Under the pieces are notes generated by a model. That model did no database searches. It saw only the letters and a program-made list of their open reading frames with translations, and was not told where the DNA came from. A DNA stretch of 64,000 bases. It comes from Chrysoperla carnea (Eukaryota > Arthropoda > Insecta > Neuroptera > Chrysopidae). The stretch covers positions 8,936,001-9,000,000 of the forward strand of contig NC_058339.1 in assembly GCF_905475395.1 (NCBI RefSeq). Reading direction: 5' to 3'. The position numbers and the translations under genes were made by a program. The stretch's first letter is position 1. Every line of letters starts with the position of its first letter. This document shows positions 47,601 through 62,600 of this stretch, one piece after another.

Positions 47601-50600
47601 ATATGAGTGTATCCATGTCACCACTCTCAGTACTTAAAAACTGTGTAATATTAGAAGCATGAGTTGGCAAATATTTTGAAGGGTAGAAAGTTTTATTGGC
47701 AATCTTAAAAAGATTATTGAGGGTAACAAACATGTATTTTTACTTTTGAGAAGATTTTTAATAAGCGTCATCATCATCGTAATAAATACATTCACTATTA
47801 TTATTATTATTATATATTTATTTTTAAATCATAATATCATTTTTATTATTATTAAATTTCTTACTGATTTTTCCCTTCTTTTTTGCAGAAAAATGCATTA
47901 ATTAAACAAATTAAACTTTTTGATTATTTTAAAAATAGTTGTATTAAGTATTTTTATTTATTAGTTGGGGTTCTTTATACCCTATGTAAAGAGTTTATGT
48001 TTATTCTAAAACTTCTAACGAATAGAAATATTCACAGAAACAAAGTTTTTGTGCAAGGAACAAATTTTTACAATCATACTTTACAAGTTTGTGATCAAAA
48101 TTAGCCTAGTTATAATAGGTTTTAAGAATGTGGAGTCCTGGTCCCGGAATCAAGCACATAAGTGATAGCTAGCGATCACTTATTAAACTGGCATCATAGC
48201 TGAAATAAATGACCCAAAATTAGTGGTTTTCAAAAAAAATTCCAATAAGATTGGATCAAATTTGTCTGTGTAATCAAAAAAATCGAATTTTTAAACTTTA
48301 TGACGTCATCAGAATCCAAAAATTTAATTTTGCTCTATCACATCCCAATTTTATTCAATTTTGATAAATCAAGTATGTAATTCTACTAAATTTGGGTCAT
48401 ACTTTTCAAATTTGTGATAAAAATTAACCTAGCTCTAATAGGTTTCAAGAATGTGGAGTCCTGATCCCGGAATTCAGCACATAAGTGATAGCTAGCGAAA
48501 AAGTCACATCACAGCTGAAAAGAATGACCCAAAATTATTGGGTTGCAAAAAAAATTCCAATAAGATCGGATAAAATTTGCCAGTGTAAGCAAAAAAATCG
48601 AATTTTTAAACTTTATGACGTCATCAGAATCCAAAAATTTTCTTTTGCTCTATCACATCCAAATTTTATCCAATTTTAATAAACCAAGTATGTAATCCTA
48701 CTAAATTTGGGTCATACTTTTCAAATTTGTGATCAAAATTAACCCAGCTCTAATAGGTTTCAAGAATATGAAGTCCCGGTCTCGGAATTAGGTACATTAA
48801 TGATAGCTAGCATAAAAATGACATTACAGCTGAAAAGAATGGCCCAAAATTAGTGGGTTTCAAAAAAAACTCCAATAAGATCGGATCAAACTTGCCTGTG
48901 TTATCAAAAAAATCGAATTTTTTAACTTTGTGACGTCATCAGAACCCAAAAAATTTTATTTTGCTCTATCACATCCAAATTTTATCCTATTTTGATAAAT
49001 CAAATATGTAATCCTACTAAATTTGGGTCATACTTTTCAAATTTGTGGTCAATATTAATCTTGCTCTCATAGGTTTCAAGTATGTGGAGTCCTGATCCCG
49101 GAATTAAGCGCATAAGTGACAAAGAAGGCTATGGATATACATAATGTATACAATTTTAATATGACTAGAATTAAAAATAATAAAATAATATTTTAATAAA
49201 AAGGGTTCTTTATATACGTCACTAGTCGTCTTAAATACAAATAATAAAAAGAAGAAATCTAACGTTAATTGAACATCCTTGAAAAGTTTATTATTTTAGT
49301 GGATCTTCTTATAAGAGTGAAAATTAATTTTACTATTATCTATCATAAATAAAGGTACCACCTTGAATTTAATATGAATGAAAATCTAAAGAAAATTGGA
49401 AAGTTTTATAAGGGAGATCATCATCAAACACTTATGTATTATCACTGCCAACGATAACTTTTCTAAGTTAATAAAGTTTAGGCCTCTAAATGTCTGTTTA
49501 TAAGAAAACATGTGAACAAAATTTATGAAAATTAACTCTACTGGATAATTTTCTTTATGTGTTGCTAGACTTTTCTCCTGTACTAGTACTTATCGATTAG
49601 GCAGGTGATATATTACGAAATTATCGGTCGCAGAGGTTGAATTTGCGAATTATCATATTTTTTGTTTTAAATAGAGATTGGAACACTTTTAGAAACTGTG
49701 CATTAATAATTTTTAAGAGCTATGCCTTTTTCATGGAAAATATGATCCCAATATCATGAAAAATTAACGCCAATGTTCCTCTAAAAGTGATATCTTTTTT
49801 ATGACTATAGATTATAAAAATCACTTAAGGATGTATGAGCACGGTAGTGGGGCACAAATTTAAAAAATATATATTTTCAATTTTGATAAATTATATTATA
49901 ACTTGACGATATAAAACCAAAAGTAAGAATAAAATTTTTCAATATCTGGCGTAATTTTCAAAATATCAAAAATTGAAAATTTTGTTTAATTATTCAGCTT
50001 TCGATATTTCGAAAACCAAGGCACATATCGAAAATTTTTATTCTTATTTTTCGTCTACATTCATGAAGTTATAACAAAATTCATCATTAAAGTTGAAAAT
50101 AAGATAAAAATAATTTCAACCCTAAATCTACCCTGCTCTTACATCCCTTATATGGACGGAGACACTTAGTTTTTTTCTTTTCTATGTCATTGCTAATATG
50201 TTTACTTTCTATTAAAAAGTTTTTTTTTTAAATTGTTTTCATTCATTCCAAATGAAAATTATCAAAAACTTCCAAAATATGTCGTTTTTTGAGATTCCTC
50301 CATAAGAGCCAATGTATTTTATATCGATTTTTAATGACTTTTTTCTTAAAAATTTGCACGGATACCTAAGCTGAAATTTTAACCACATATTCTTTGAGTA
50401 AAAGTCTACCTATAAACAAATTTCGAGCCTTTAAATCAAACATTGTTGTCATGCTCATACATCCTTAATTGAGGAAGCTTATATATAAAATAAATAATTT
50501 TTTAGAAATTCACGTTAGCATGTAAATAGACATGGGTAAAAAGTTTTTTATTCACACATGTTATTGATAGGATGTTCTACGTTAGCATTTTTATCCGCTG

Positions 50601-53600
50601 ATATAGTTAGACCCACAGTTTTATAAAATATTTCGTATAAAAGTCAATGGAATCACAAAATTTATTTTATTTTTTAGAGCTTGGGCTAACAAGAAACTTA
50701 TTTAAGGATTCTGTAACTAGTATGGGTTAGAAATTTAATTTTTAACTCAATTTCTCTCCTTCCGAAAATCGAAAAAAACAGCCCTTAAAATTGCTGTTTT
50801 TTTTTCATTACATATAGTGATTTTTCTGTGATGCGGAGTTAAGACCGAAGGCTACCTTGGGAATCAAGGGAGCTCAGCCCCTTCCGATCGATTTACTCAT
50901 AAATTCTGAACTAATGGCTATACTAAATGCAAGCTTTATTATCCAGGGGATAAAGTTGGTGTTTTGGATGACTAGTAGGTTGAAGGATAGCATGTGGTAA
51001 ATGCTATAACGCGAGAGTATAAACTAAAAAAACCAATGATTCATTAAATAAATCAATGAATCAAATCCGCGAGCAAAGCGCAGATTAAAGCTAGTTTTAT
51101 AGCAATTTCTGAAATAATCTGGGTGAAAAACACTCTGTATATATACTTAGTAGGAATAAGACAGTAAATTTTCATTTATGGTTCGAATATAAACATTAAA
51201 TTCAAATAAAATTGATGATTTTAGTCAATTTTAAAGTTTGAAACTAAAAACTTGTTCTTTTTTTTTTTAATTTTCATCGAAAAGTTTTTTTATCACTTAG
51301 ATAACGTAGGTATAAAGTAAACTTTAGTTAAACTGGGATATGTTTGTTTTTTAACGATCATAAATATTTTATACATGTTAAAATATATTTTTTTTTTAAA
51401 TACAGTAGAATTTCGATAACTTAAACCTCGGTAACATAAAAACCTCTGTTACTTCAAAAAATACTATGTTCCCTTCCCATCAGAGCCCAAAACCTCTATA
51501 ACTTAAAAGACGCAACCTCTATAACTTAAATAAATAATCTCTGTATAGGCCCTCAGTAACTACATAGAAACATGTACATACCTCTATATTAACTAGGGTA
51601 CATAGAAACATGTACATACCTCTATATTAACCTTTACCTAACATAGACACTTGATAACTTAAAACCTCTATAACTTAAAATATTTTGTGTTTCCCTTGGA
51701 CTTTAACTTATCGAGATTCTACTGTATAAATTTTTGTTAGTAAAAACTAGAAATTGGTTTGGCCGCCGGAAATGGAAGTTTACTTTTTTTCTTGGAACAT
51801 GAGTCGCTATGGGTTCTTTAGAGTGTACGTGGTGTTTAAAAACTACATGAATCTAAATTGTGATATAATTGGCAGATTGGTACACGGTAAGAAATTTTTT
51901 GCAGATATCACTATGTAACTGAATGTGAACGCAATACTGAATGGTTTCGATAATTTTGATTTGCTATAAAATTTTAAACATAGACGATTTTGTCATTAAA
52001 TGTATCGGAACATGAGCAACAGCTAGGGCGCATGAGCCGATGTCAGTATTGGTGTCATGCCTAAAATGACTGGTGATATCCACAATACTTCTGGCGATTC
52101 TGGCGAATAGTACTATCTAACACTGTAATGTCAGTAATGCTACCAATGGCATAGCAGCAATATTTATTAAAATGACAAAATAGATTAAGAAAAATAGAGT
52201 TACGAGCAGTGTGACAACAAACATAGCGTTTACACTTATACTGAATAGGATCGTAGTGCCAGTGTTACCAAATACGAACTCTCGAAATATTATTATTCTT
52301 AAAGCTAAAGTCAAAAACTTCTAAATTCAGAAATAATATACTGTTATATTTTTAGGATTGATGAACATTTGAAGAAATTTTTTCAAAATTCCAACGTCAG
52401 TACAAAAACAATAGCTCCAATTTCTTCGGCAATCCGCTACTATGTGTTGAAATTTGCTGTACGTTCAATAAATGAAAAGATATGAATTTTTTCATCATGG
52501 ATTAAAGTAAAAATGAAAACTTTGATGAGGAGGACCTCCCTATTAATGTTAATATCACATATTTGGAGAAAGTAAAAGAAAATAGTCGATTGTTTGACCA
52601 ACTCAAGTGTAGATGCAGATTCAACCCCCTGAATGTAATCCTGGCGGTGGTCATGCATAAACAAAAATTGTATGACGTACACTTTAAATTTTTCTGAATT
52701 AAACTTCTTGAGGGAAGCTCAAGAAACATTTTACTTTATCTCAATATAAGTGAAAGTGCATATAAGTGGAAGTATCAATTAACTTTACGTACAAGGCATT
52801 TTTAGTATATTTTTCAACAGCAAACTTAATGCGTAAGCAACACTCATTGCTTACAACAATAGGGTAGGTACTACATAAAAAAAATACGATAAATAGAGAA
52901 GAAAGGGGAATAAAATGATATGACTTTTCTTTTTTTTGTTAGCTTCTTTCTTTTTTATATTTTTTTGTTATTAATTTCTCACAGCAGGATTCTTCATAAT
53001 GCTATGTTCACAATTACTATTCACTAGTAAAATGTTAGGACATTTGAATGAAGATTTATTGTGGTCCATAGATAAGAAAAATAGAAAATGCTAGAAATGA
53101 ATTATTATTATTATATTCAAGTTTTCCAATTTCATATTTAAATGCTATTATATTAAATTTTTATGTAATCAGATTATTAAAAAAGCTTTCGTATGAGGGT
53201 AAGATGGTTTTATGAATTATGGGATAATTTGCCCAATATTTCTCATAAAATTCTTAAAATTTGTTTATTATCAGTTGTGGTGAATAATATTTTTTATGAC
53301 TTTGACAAATTTGAGAAAACACACGAGCTCTGATGCAAAATTTCTTACCTATCGATCGATTGAGACTTCTAGAGGATAAACTGTATTTCTTTTTTTTTAA
53401 CGTCGGTTTAAGAAATTTATCGCTCAAGTTTGTTATGATTGACATACTGTCGCTGTCAGAATTCGAATTCATATCCTCCCAGTTCAAAGCAACCCAACAC
53501 TAAGATTTAGTTGAACATCGTTATAAATGACTGAAAAATCAATAGTACTTCAACTTGGATGACCGAGCTTTGCTAGCAGGTATTGTAAATATTTTAAATT

Positions 53601-56600
53601 TATATGTACACATATTATGTATGTGTTTGTTTGTTTATTACTATATCTACTTATAAGATGCTCTTATTACTTTGTATGTAAGAGTGACTATGTTTCTTTA
53701 CTTACATGACGTAAAAAAACAAATAATGGTATAAGCTTCCTTGAAAAAAACCGTTCATGGTAAAAATTGATTAAAATTCATTTAATTAAAAATAGCCATG
53801 AACACTTTTCGACAGAACCTTATAGACCATTAATAACATTTATAAAATGGTACATTTGTTTTGCATTATTGCTATACTTTTTTATCAAAGAGTTAGTAAA
53901 TTTACAAACTTTTCTGACAGTGTATTCTTTAATAAATACGATGCGAAGTCACAGTTAAGAGGTTTTATTACTTAATGATAAATTGAAATTCCCAGTAAAT
54001 AAAAACTATTCACATACCATCAACAATATCTCCTCTAATCATCAAATAATAATAATAATAATAATAAATATTATGATTAGTTCTAAATGCTAATGTGTAC
54101 ATTTTTTTAATGCATCTGTTTTCATTATTTCGAAATATCCCTATAAGTGAAATTGCAAACACATTGAATAGAGGAGAGTATAATAATAATAATAAAAGGT
54201 CATTTTATGCAGACATATATACGAGTATAATATTGTCATTTTGCAAATAGGGTCTGCCCTGTTCCATTATGCAAACTATAAACATACTCTCAAGTTTCTG
54301 AATAATAATATTACAGAATGGTCTACCAGAAAAAATTATAGAGAAAATAGTTTTAGTGTTCTGAGATTAATGAAAAGAAGTAGTATATTATTAAAAATTC
54401 AGATAAAAATGATCTGAGACTGAAAACCTGTGCTCGCACGTCCTTTTCGAAATAGAAAAGAAATGTTTTTACTTATACAGTCTCTGCTGGCTTAATTCTG
54501 ATAAGGAACCATTTATAACTGCGTGATTTACGAATTGGTTAGAGATTGGATTAAAAAAATTGCGACGCCGGAGCATGAGGAGATTATGATTTAAGCTAAA
54601 AAGTAAATAAAGCTTTAGAACGTTAGAACAAGAGAATATGTTAGTGTTTCCAGCTTCCAGTTGCAAATATCTTTACACGAATGACATCTGTATGTATTAG
54701 GATTCAAATCAAAATAGTATTCGCTTCGTGGATGAGTTTTCTTTCAGGCAGTCACCATAGAAACGACACACTACTTTATTAATATAATTTTATGGATGGA
54801 TATATAAGTCTATAGATTGTATATATGCTTCAACAATTATCCACTGGACGCGCTGGCGTATATCTGATTCTCTCCATGATAGTTATGCACAGAGTCAAGA
54901 AGGCGTTTTTAACTCAATTTACTTCAAGGAAGGCACTCTTAACAGTTTGAGTGATTAGTCACAGTACATCCTGTAAATCTATTGAATAGGGTGATTTTAT
55001 AGTGTGCTATTAAAAAGCGTGACTAAATGAATGAAATGCAACTTTAAAATTATTATGAAAAAATAAAAAAAGTTTTGATATAAAACTTATATGCTATCAT
55101 CCCATTTTACTCAATAGAAATTATTCCAACACAGTTTTCCACAGTTTCCCAACTTGTTTTTCTTAAAATTAGCCCAAGAATATGCTTCTAAATTTTGTGT
55201 ATTTACTTAAGAAACATTCTGTGTATTTATTATTTTCAAAATTTTTAATTATTGTTCATTCGAAATTTTTAGAAAATGGTGAGTTTTTCATTTTGATATT
55301 ACAATTCCAAATGAATACCAAATTTTTCTTAAATCCTAGAATACCGAAGTAATATTAATGAGACGGGTATTAAAAAGAAAATTAATATTTTAAACAAAGG
55401 TTATTATTCCTTTTTTTGCATTTCTCTTAAGTGAAAAGTAAGAGTTAAATATTATATAAAACTTTAAACCTTATATTTTATACAATAAAATGTACCTACC
55501 AACCACTGTTACCTCTACCGTTCTCTAACGTTTTGAAAATATTAAGGGTTGCAAGTAAGCAAGAGAATTTGTTTGCATGCAACCGCACAACCGAATGTCG
55601 GCTTCTCAGTTCCTTCCTTCCTTCCTAGTCCAATACGAACAATCCCTATACATAACACACCTAAATTATCTTCATATCCCTTTTCTAAAAAGTGGTGGCT
55701 ACTACTATTATATTATATTTTGAACATAACAACAATGAAATAGCAAACTCATCCCAAATACAAACTTGTCATGCCTGTAAGGTACTGTATGTTACAACTA
55801 ACCTTGGCGTAGTGAGCTAATACCTAAAGTGAAAAGGAAGCTGATAATAAATCAAGCAGGTTTTATCTGTTTACTCTGTTCACACTATCACAATTGTACA
55901 AGAGTTTAATCACTTCAGAGTTTGGATGCTGTTCAATTCGTGTCAGGTATCTTTCACTGAAATGTGCAATTTCATCCCGCACTGTTACAATTTCGAGACT
56001 TCGGTAAATATCGTCATTACGCACATACCACGGAGAATCACTAATTGTTCGCAACATTTATGATTGAAATCCTTGCAGAATTTCGATATTACTATTGCTA
56101 GGAGTTCCCCACAGCTGAATGTCATAGGTCCACACAGGTTTAAGTATTGTTTTATACACTAAAACTTTATTGTTCAATGATTAGAATTTTAACCCAAGAG
56201 TCAGTATAAATTAGAAAATTTCAAGTTTAGCTGTTTTCATTTCAACCAGATGTGTTTACGTCAAGTAAGTCTTCTATCAAGGTGTATACCCAAATATTTG
56301 ACTTCATTTGACTGTGGAAAACTGACACCGTCCATTATAACAGCTGGACACGTTTCTTTTCTCAAAGTGAACGTTGGGTATGGGTATGGAGGTTAGCGGA
56401 CCATGCTCGAGCATCGGGCCTCGAAGCAATGGTTCAGAGCACCTAGCCAAATAGACCCTTGTACTCTATGCCCGCTACGCTTTTCAGTGGCTATTATAAC
56501 CAACTGATGTACTGAAACCCAGGATCTGCCTAGCGCTGAGTTTCCTAATTTCTTCAGGTTCGACTATGGCCGGACCAAACCATTTCCTTCGCTGCTGTAT

Positions 56601-59600
56601 GAGCGCCGGGCAGTAACAGAGAAAGTGAATCGATGTTTCTTCTGAATTTTTTCCGCATCTGTCACACGCGGGAGATGTCTTTTTCCAATCTGATGTTGGA
56701 ACTTGTTCAGGTTATCATGCCCTGTGAGAAACTCTACGATGACTCTAATATCAGCTCTGTTTAGTTTCAAGATCTCCTCGGCTCTGTTACCGAGCGAGTT
56801 TCCTTCACCCAACAGGCTTTTGGCGATTCGCCCTCCCTCGTAGCTGCTCCATGCCTTTAATTGTTGGTTTTTCAGATTACCTCCTAATCTGTTAAGACCT
56901 TCTCAAAGTGAACGTTACTTGTACGGATTTCATATCGTTAACTTGAACACACCACTTATTCAACCAATATTGTATTTTATCGATACTTGTCTGCAATTAC
57001 TTATCTGAACACGCTGTATGAAATGCTTAAATAATAATAAAGTGAAAAACCTTACCCTCCTTAAAAAGTGTGGTCATACACACAATCGTATTAAACCGTG
57101 CATCAGTGAATTTAAAAATGTTTCACAACATACATATAACAAGCTTTTAATCCTATGGAATTTTTAATAAAGGTCTCCAAGTCCTTATTTATTTATACTT
57201 TTTTTTGTTGTTACTACATTTATACATAACATACTAAAATATAATCAAACAATACTTAAATGTAATAAGACCATTTATTTAATGAGTTTTATATATTTTA
57301 TATTGGATTCACGACCCATTTTAGTCCCGAAAAAAGGATACATAGTAAAGTAAGTAGATATTAGTTATATAAAATATGCTTTTATAATACATAAAAGTTG
57401 TTAAAAGTATGTAAAAATATAATTTTTAAGTAAATTTGCATATTATTCGATTTTATTTGAATATAATCGAGTCTTTTACAGTTAACATTTCTAAAATAAT
57501 TTAATATTTTTGAAATATATCGTTAACTTAATTATTCAGGAAATGTATTGTATAGGATGTACAACATTGATCGCATATGGGCTATCAAATGATATAGTGT
57601 ACGATTTTTAATGGTTTTTTGATCCGAAATTACTGGTAATCCATACTCATTATTAGTATTCATAAGAAATGGAAAAAGAAACGCTTTAAGGACTTTTCAA
57701 CCAAAAATTCTATTTGCTGTTGGAAAAATGCAGCCATTCTTGAGTAATCGTTTAAGGAAAATAATACTCGTCAGTCGAACTGTGAACTTAAATGATTCGC
57801 TTTCTTTGACTGACCATGGATGGGGCTATTAAATATGATTTCATTTATTAAATATGAAAAACAGAAAAATACCCAGTCAACAAGTGAAATTTACAAAATT
57901 TAAAAGACCTTAAGCTAAACTCGCACTTAAAACATATCTTAGAACACTCTCGATTAAATTATCTAATTCCTTAGGCCTTCTACAAACTGAATCGATTTTG
58001 AGGATCATAGCCTATCTTTTAATTGTCCCGGGTACGGAACCCTAAACTCGCACTTGAAACATACTAAGAACACTCTCCATTAAATTTCACTTCATCCGTG
58101 TAGGCGCTACGATGCCACAGACAGATAGACAGACACACACACATAATGGTCAAACTTATAACATCCCTTTTTTTGGTTCGGGGGTTAAAAATAAACGCAA
58201 AACTTAAAAAATTCGAAGTATTCTACCATAAAATTACATGTGATTCACATAGCATGTTATAGTTATAACACTTAGAATAGTAAAACACGTGCATTTTTTG
58301 ATAAAGAGTAAAAATGAAACCGAAAAGTTTAAAATTTTATTTTCTCTGTACGGTTTATGAGAGATGTGCTCTTTTTTGGGTAAAAACGCTGTCTTTGATA
58401 GTTAATTTCTTTCTACTAAATCGTACATAGAATCGTTATGAATTTTTCACAAAAGACGTATTAAAAGATGAATATAATTGAATAAAATTTTAAAATGTTG
58501 GTATCATTTTTATTGAAAATTTTTCATAAATAATATAAGAACATTTCGTTTTGAGGTCTTACATTGTTTCTTGAAAGGTTGAAGGTATTTCTGATTTGAT
58601 AATAAATATCTCCTGATGAAACTCTTTATATTTCGTGTAATGTTTTTCTAGTTATCATGTTACCAATATGGGCATTAAAAAAAGTATCAGATAGTTATTT
58701 TCAATAAAATTTGTAATAAAATATTGGATTTCCCTATTACATATACAGACTAATGAAAAGGGGATTGAAAATAATAAACATACAAACCAAAATTTCATTT
58801 AAATTTGTAACAAATATAAATTTTAAAATCCATTCGTAAAATGTTTTATCAATCCGGTACCACTATACATATAATTTTCAACCCCCCATTGAAAATGAAG
58901 TTGAGTTGTTTGCTGCCCCAATATACAAAAACGCATTAATAAACACTACCCCAATGACAATCATATGAAATATTCTTCTTAAACACACACAAGCATAATG
59001 TCTGTTCTTTTTTATATCGTTGTATTAAACTAAGTGTAGGTAGAAAAAGATAATCTTATTGCACTATAATATTACTATTTGTTTTTATTTACACTTAGTG
59101 TGCTACACCGAATTGGAAAGAACAGATGAAATTTAGTTGGATGTTTAAATGGTGGTTTTTAAGTTGAAGAGCTATTCTATGTACATGCCTTGTCAGCTGT
59201 ATGAGCTTTAGGTATACGTATGCAAAGAGAGCTAATAGCTTTTTTGAACTATTGTATTTCTTTATTGTATTGCGGTTTGTTGGTGTTATGTGTGATAGAC
59301 TCAACTAAATACCGATTTAACAACAACATCTCAAAATAAGTATATACACTCTCATAATAAGAGAATGCAGTTTATAAGTAACCCCTCTCAGTATTTTATC
59401 TTCAAATATTTCCTACCTTTTCAGTAAGGGTTTTGAAATTCGTCAATTCAAAAAATTAAGTCAACCACATGGAATTATAGCACCCAAAAAACTTGCCAAA
59501 TAATACAAAAAAAATGTTGTAATACTTTTGTTATCGATCGCCCCCCCCGCGTGTGACAGATGCGGAGAAAATTCAGAAGAAACATCGATCCACATTCTCT

Positions 59601-62600
59601 GTTACTGCCCGGCGCTCATACAGCAGCGAAGGAAATGGTTTGGTCCGGCCTTTGAAAATTCACTACTGGAATTGCCAACAGAGTGAGAACCACCTCTCAA
59701 AGTAGATTGACAAGGATAGTAAATATCAGGGCCTGGTCATAATACGCATGTTTTAATATACAACGTAATATCCTGGCGCGTATTTTAAATAAGATTATAC
59801 CCTTTGAAAATACACTACATTTTAAAATACATGATCATACGATCATATGATCATATGAAATGTCAATTTGAAATATAAACACATCATTGAAACAGCTGAT
59901 TCCGGTTATACGATCATGCCTCCTTAGATCATATATTTTAAACAGGCCTCCAACTATTTTCATCTTTGTTTATCTACTCTCATCTTTGTTAATCTACTCT
60001 GTGACGCCAAAATACATATACTTGGTATACACTGGGCTCATCCATTTAAAATATATGATCTAAGGGTCCGGCCATAGTCGAACCAGAAGAAATTAGGAAA
60101 CTCAGCGCTAGGCAGATCCTGGGTTTCAGTACATCAGTTGGTTATAATAGCCACTGAAAAGCGTAGCGGGGATAGAGTACAAGGGTCTATTTGGCTAGGT
60201 GCTCTGAACCATTGCTTCGAGGCCCGATGCTCGAGCATGGCTCGCTAACCTCCATACCCATACCCCCATACCCATTTGTTGTCGATTGAATATTTAAGGA
60301 AGTTCCCAAAAAATTTACGATTACTTAGCATCGTCTTTAAATCTTGTATCTGCATTTTCATTAATGCTCTTTACAAGCAGAGAAAATTTCTTAATACCCC
60401 TTATGGCGTTAAATTTTTAGTTTTAGCTCTTAAAGTTTGCATTTTTAACATATAAATACTATTTTGAAGTGTTTTTAGAAGTATCTATACTTTATGATGT
60501 AACAAGGCTAATTTTCTTAAGACTAATTTGGAAAACTAATATTTATTAATTAAAAGCATGGCAAATATTTTCCTATAAAGAAAAATATAACAAGCGGAAC
60601 TCATTTTTCCATAAAATACATTTACAGTGATGAAATGATTGGCATTTGTGTGTTATAAATGATTTTCTCTAAATCTTTAGGCATCAATATTTCAAAAACT
60701 ATAGTATATATCGAAAAAAATTTCGCCCTAAAAATTATAAAAGTTTTGAAAATGTTGCTGGCTAGACGCTAAAGAAAATGTCGAATTTCAACAAAACAAG
60801 AGTGTTTGTACTTTATTTTCTTGTAATAAGTGCCTACAGTAAGCAACACTAGTAACTAGCTTTAGGAGAAGAGCCCCAGGCCACTTATAAACATCTACTC
60901 CACTGTCGAGTGTTTAGTATGTTTGTACGTGTTTTTCTCTGGGTTTAGGGTAGTGTGGTAGGTTGTGCATACATTTTTATTTATGAGATATGCATGTTTT
61001 TGATATATTATGAGTCATACATTTATTTTTTTTAAAGTTAAAAAGCTTCTCTGAATTTGAAAGATTGTTATTTATGTTACATCTATTTATTATTGTTGTG
61101 TTGTTTATTCTTCTAAAAATCTGTTCTGCATAGACAAACGCTGAATAAATGATAATTCTTAATATTATTAATAACACTAAGTACATTTTGCCATAAAATC
61201 CACCTTATTTAAGCGAACTATCCAGAAATTTGCGATAAAAAAAATGCCTTAGCCAAAACTTTTATTTTTTACTTTTTACATATACTTTTTTTTTACTGCA
61301 TTATACCTACCTAAGGTAGTGAGACTTCCCTAGCTCGAAATCAAAATAGTTCTAAAATTTGAAAGGGCCCCGCACGATTAGATAGGAAAATTGCTTTCTA
61401 AGAAACTTTTTCAAAACGTCCCCAAATTATTCTCCGGATCGTCCTGATCAAAAGCTCTCACGGCCACAAAATTTTTTAACGAGTTAGTTTTTGTTTCGTT
61501 TTTCATTATGTATTTAATCGAAAATAACACGCATATATATAAATATCTACGAAAATGACCCCCATCCTACTGTGCAACTTTTGTTTCAGTTATTTCCTCC
61601 GAAAACGACATATTTTAATAGTTTTTGACAAATTTTACTTGGATTAAAAGAGACAAACGAAGGGCAAAAAATTTTCAAAAATAGAAAGTCGGGTAGTTTT
61701 TGTTTTTAATTTAAAGTTTCAAGCATTAAAAACCAAAAACATTTTCATTTAAGTATTGTAACAAAACTGAATACAAATATAAATGATACTCCAACTAAAT
61801 ATATGTTTATAGAATTAAATATATTTCAATTTCAAGACGGAAATTACAAAATACTGATATGTCAATATAAATGATTGACATGACGTATGTATATGTTCAA
61901 ATTCAACATGCTTATATTATTTATATGATAAGACACTACTGTTTCTTTCTCGAAATAGAAGTCTTTATTGTAAAAATCAAACCACTGAACTTGTGTTTGC
62001 AAATAATAAATAAGGGAATGAAAAACCATCGTCTGTTTTTTAAAAATCAAGTATATTTATATATTCTTTAAAAAAAAAAAGTATCATATACCTAAAGTTA
62101 ATATATCTACCCTCATTTGTTCAAAATATCCATCCCCTTTTGTAATCTTTCTGTTTTTTTTTTTTTTGGGGAAATATTGATTATACAAATAAAATGCAAA
62201 AAAAAAGTAGAAAAAAAATTAATAAATATGAAAAATATTTGTTGGAGATAAAGAAGACATAACAATATGATATACATATTTTTACAATTAAAAATTCTTT
62301 GAATTCTATGAATTTTCCATTTAGTTAGGTTGTGTTATTTTACTACGAATAAGAATTCTCATTGAACATATTTTATTATAGTACAGAAGACAGTGTAGGG
62401 TCGATAACCAGATCTCATCTGGTTATCGACCTATCACCTATAACCTATCTGATAACCAGATGAGACATATTTTTTTATGAAATTTTATTGATTTGAACAC
62501 GTCTACAATTTTTTGCGTAACGGTTTTCGCAGGCTGGCTTATACCATTCTTTTCGTAATTAAATTATTTTTCTTCTGATCCCAATTTCGATTGGTAAACA

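Noticed and set aside
54040-54070. (TAA)n run
   Set aside because: Ordinary microsatellite.
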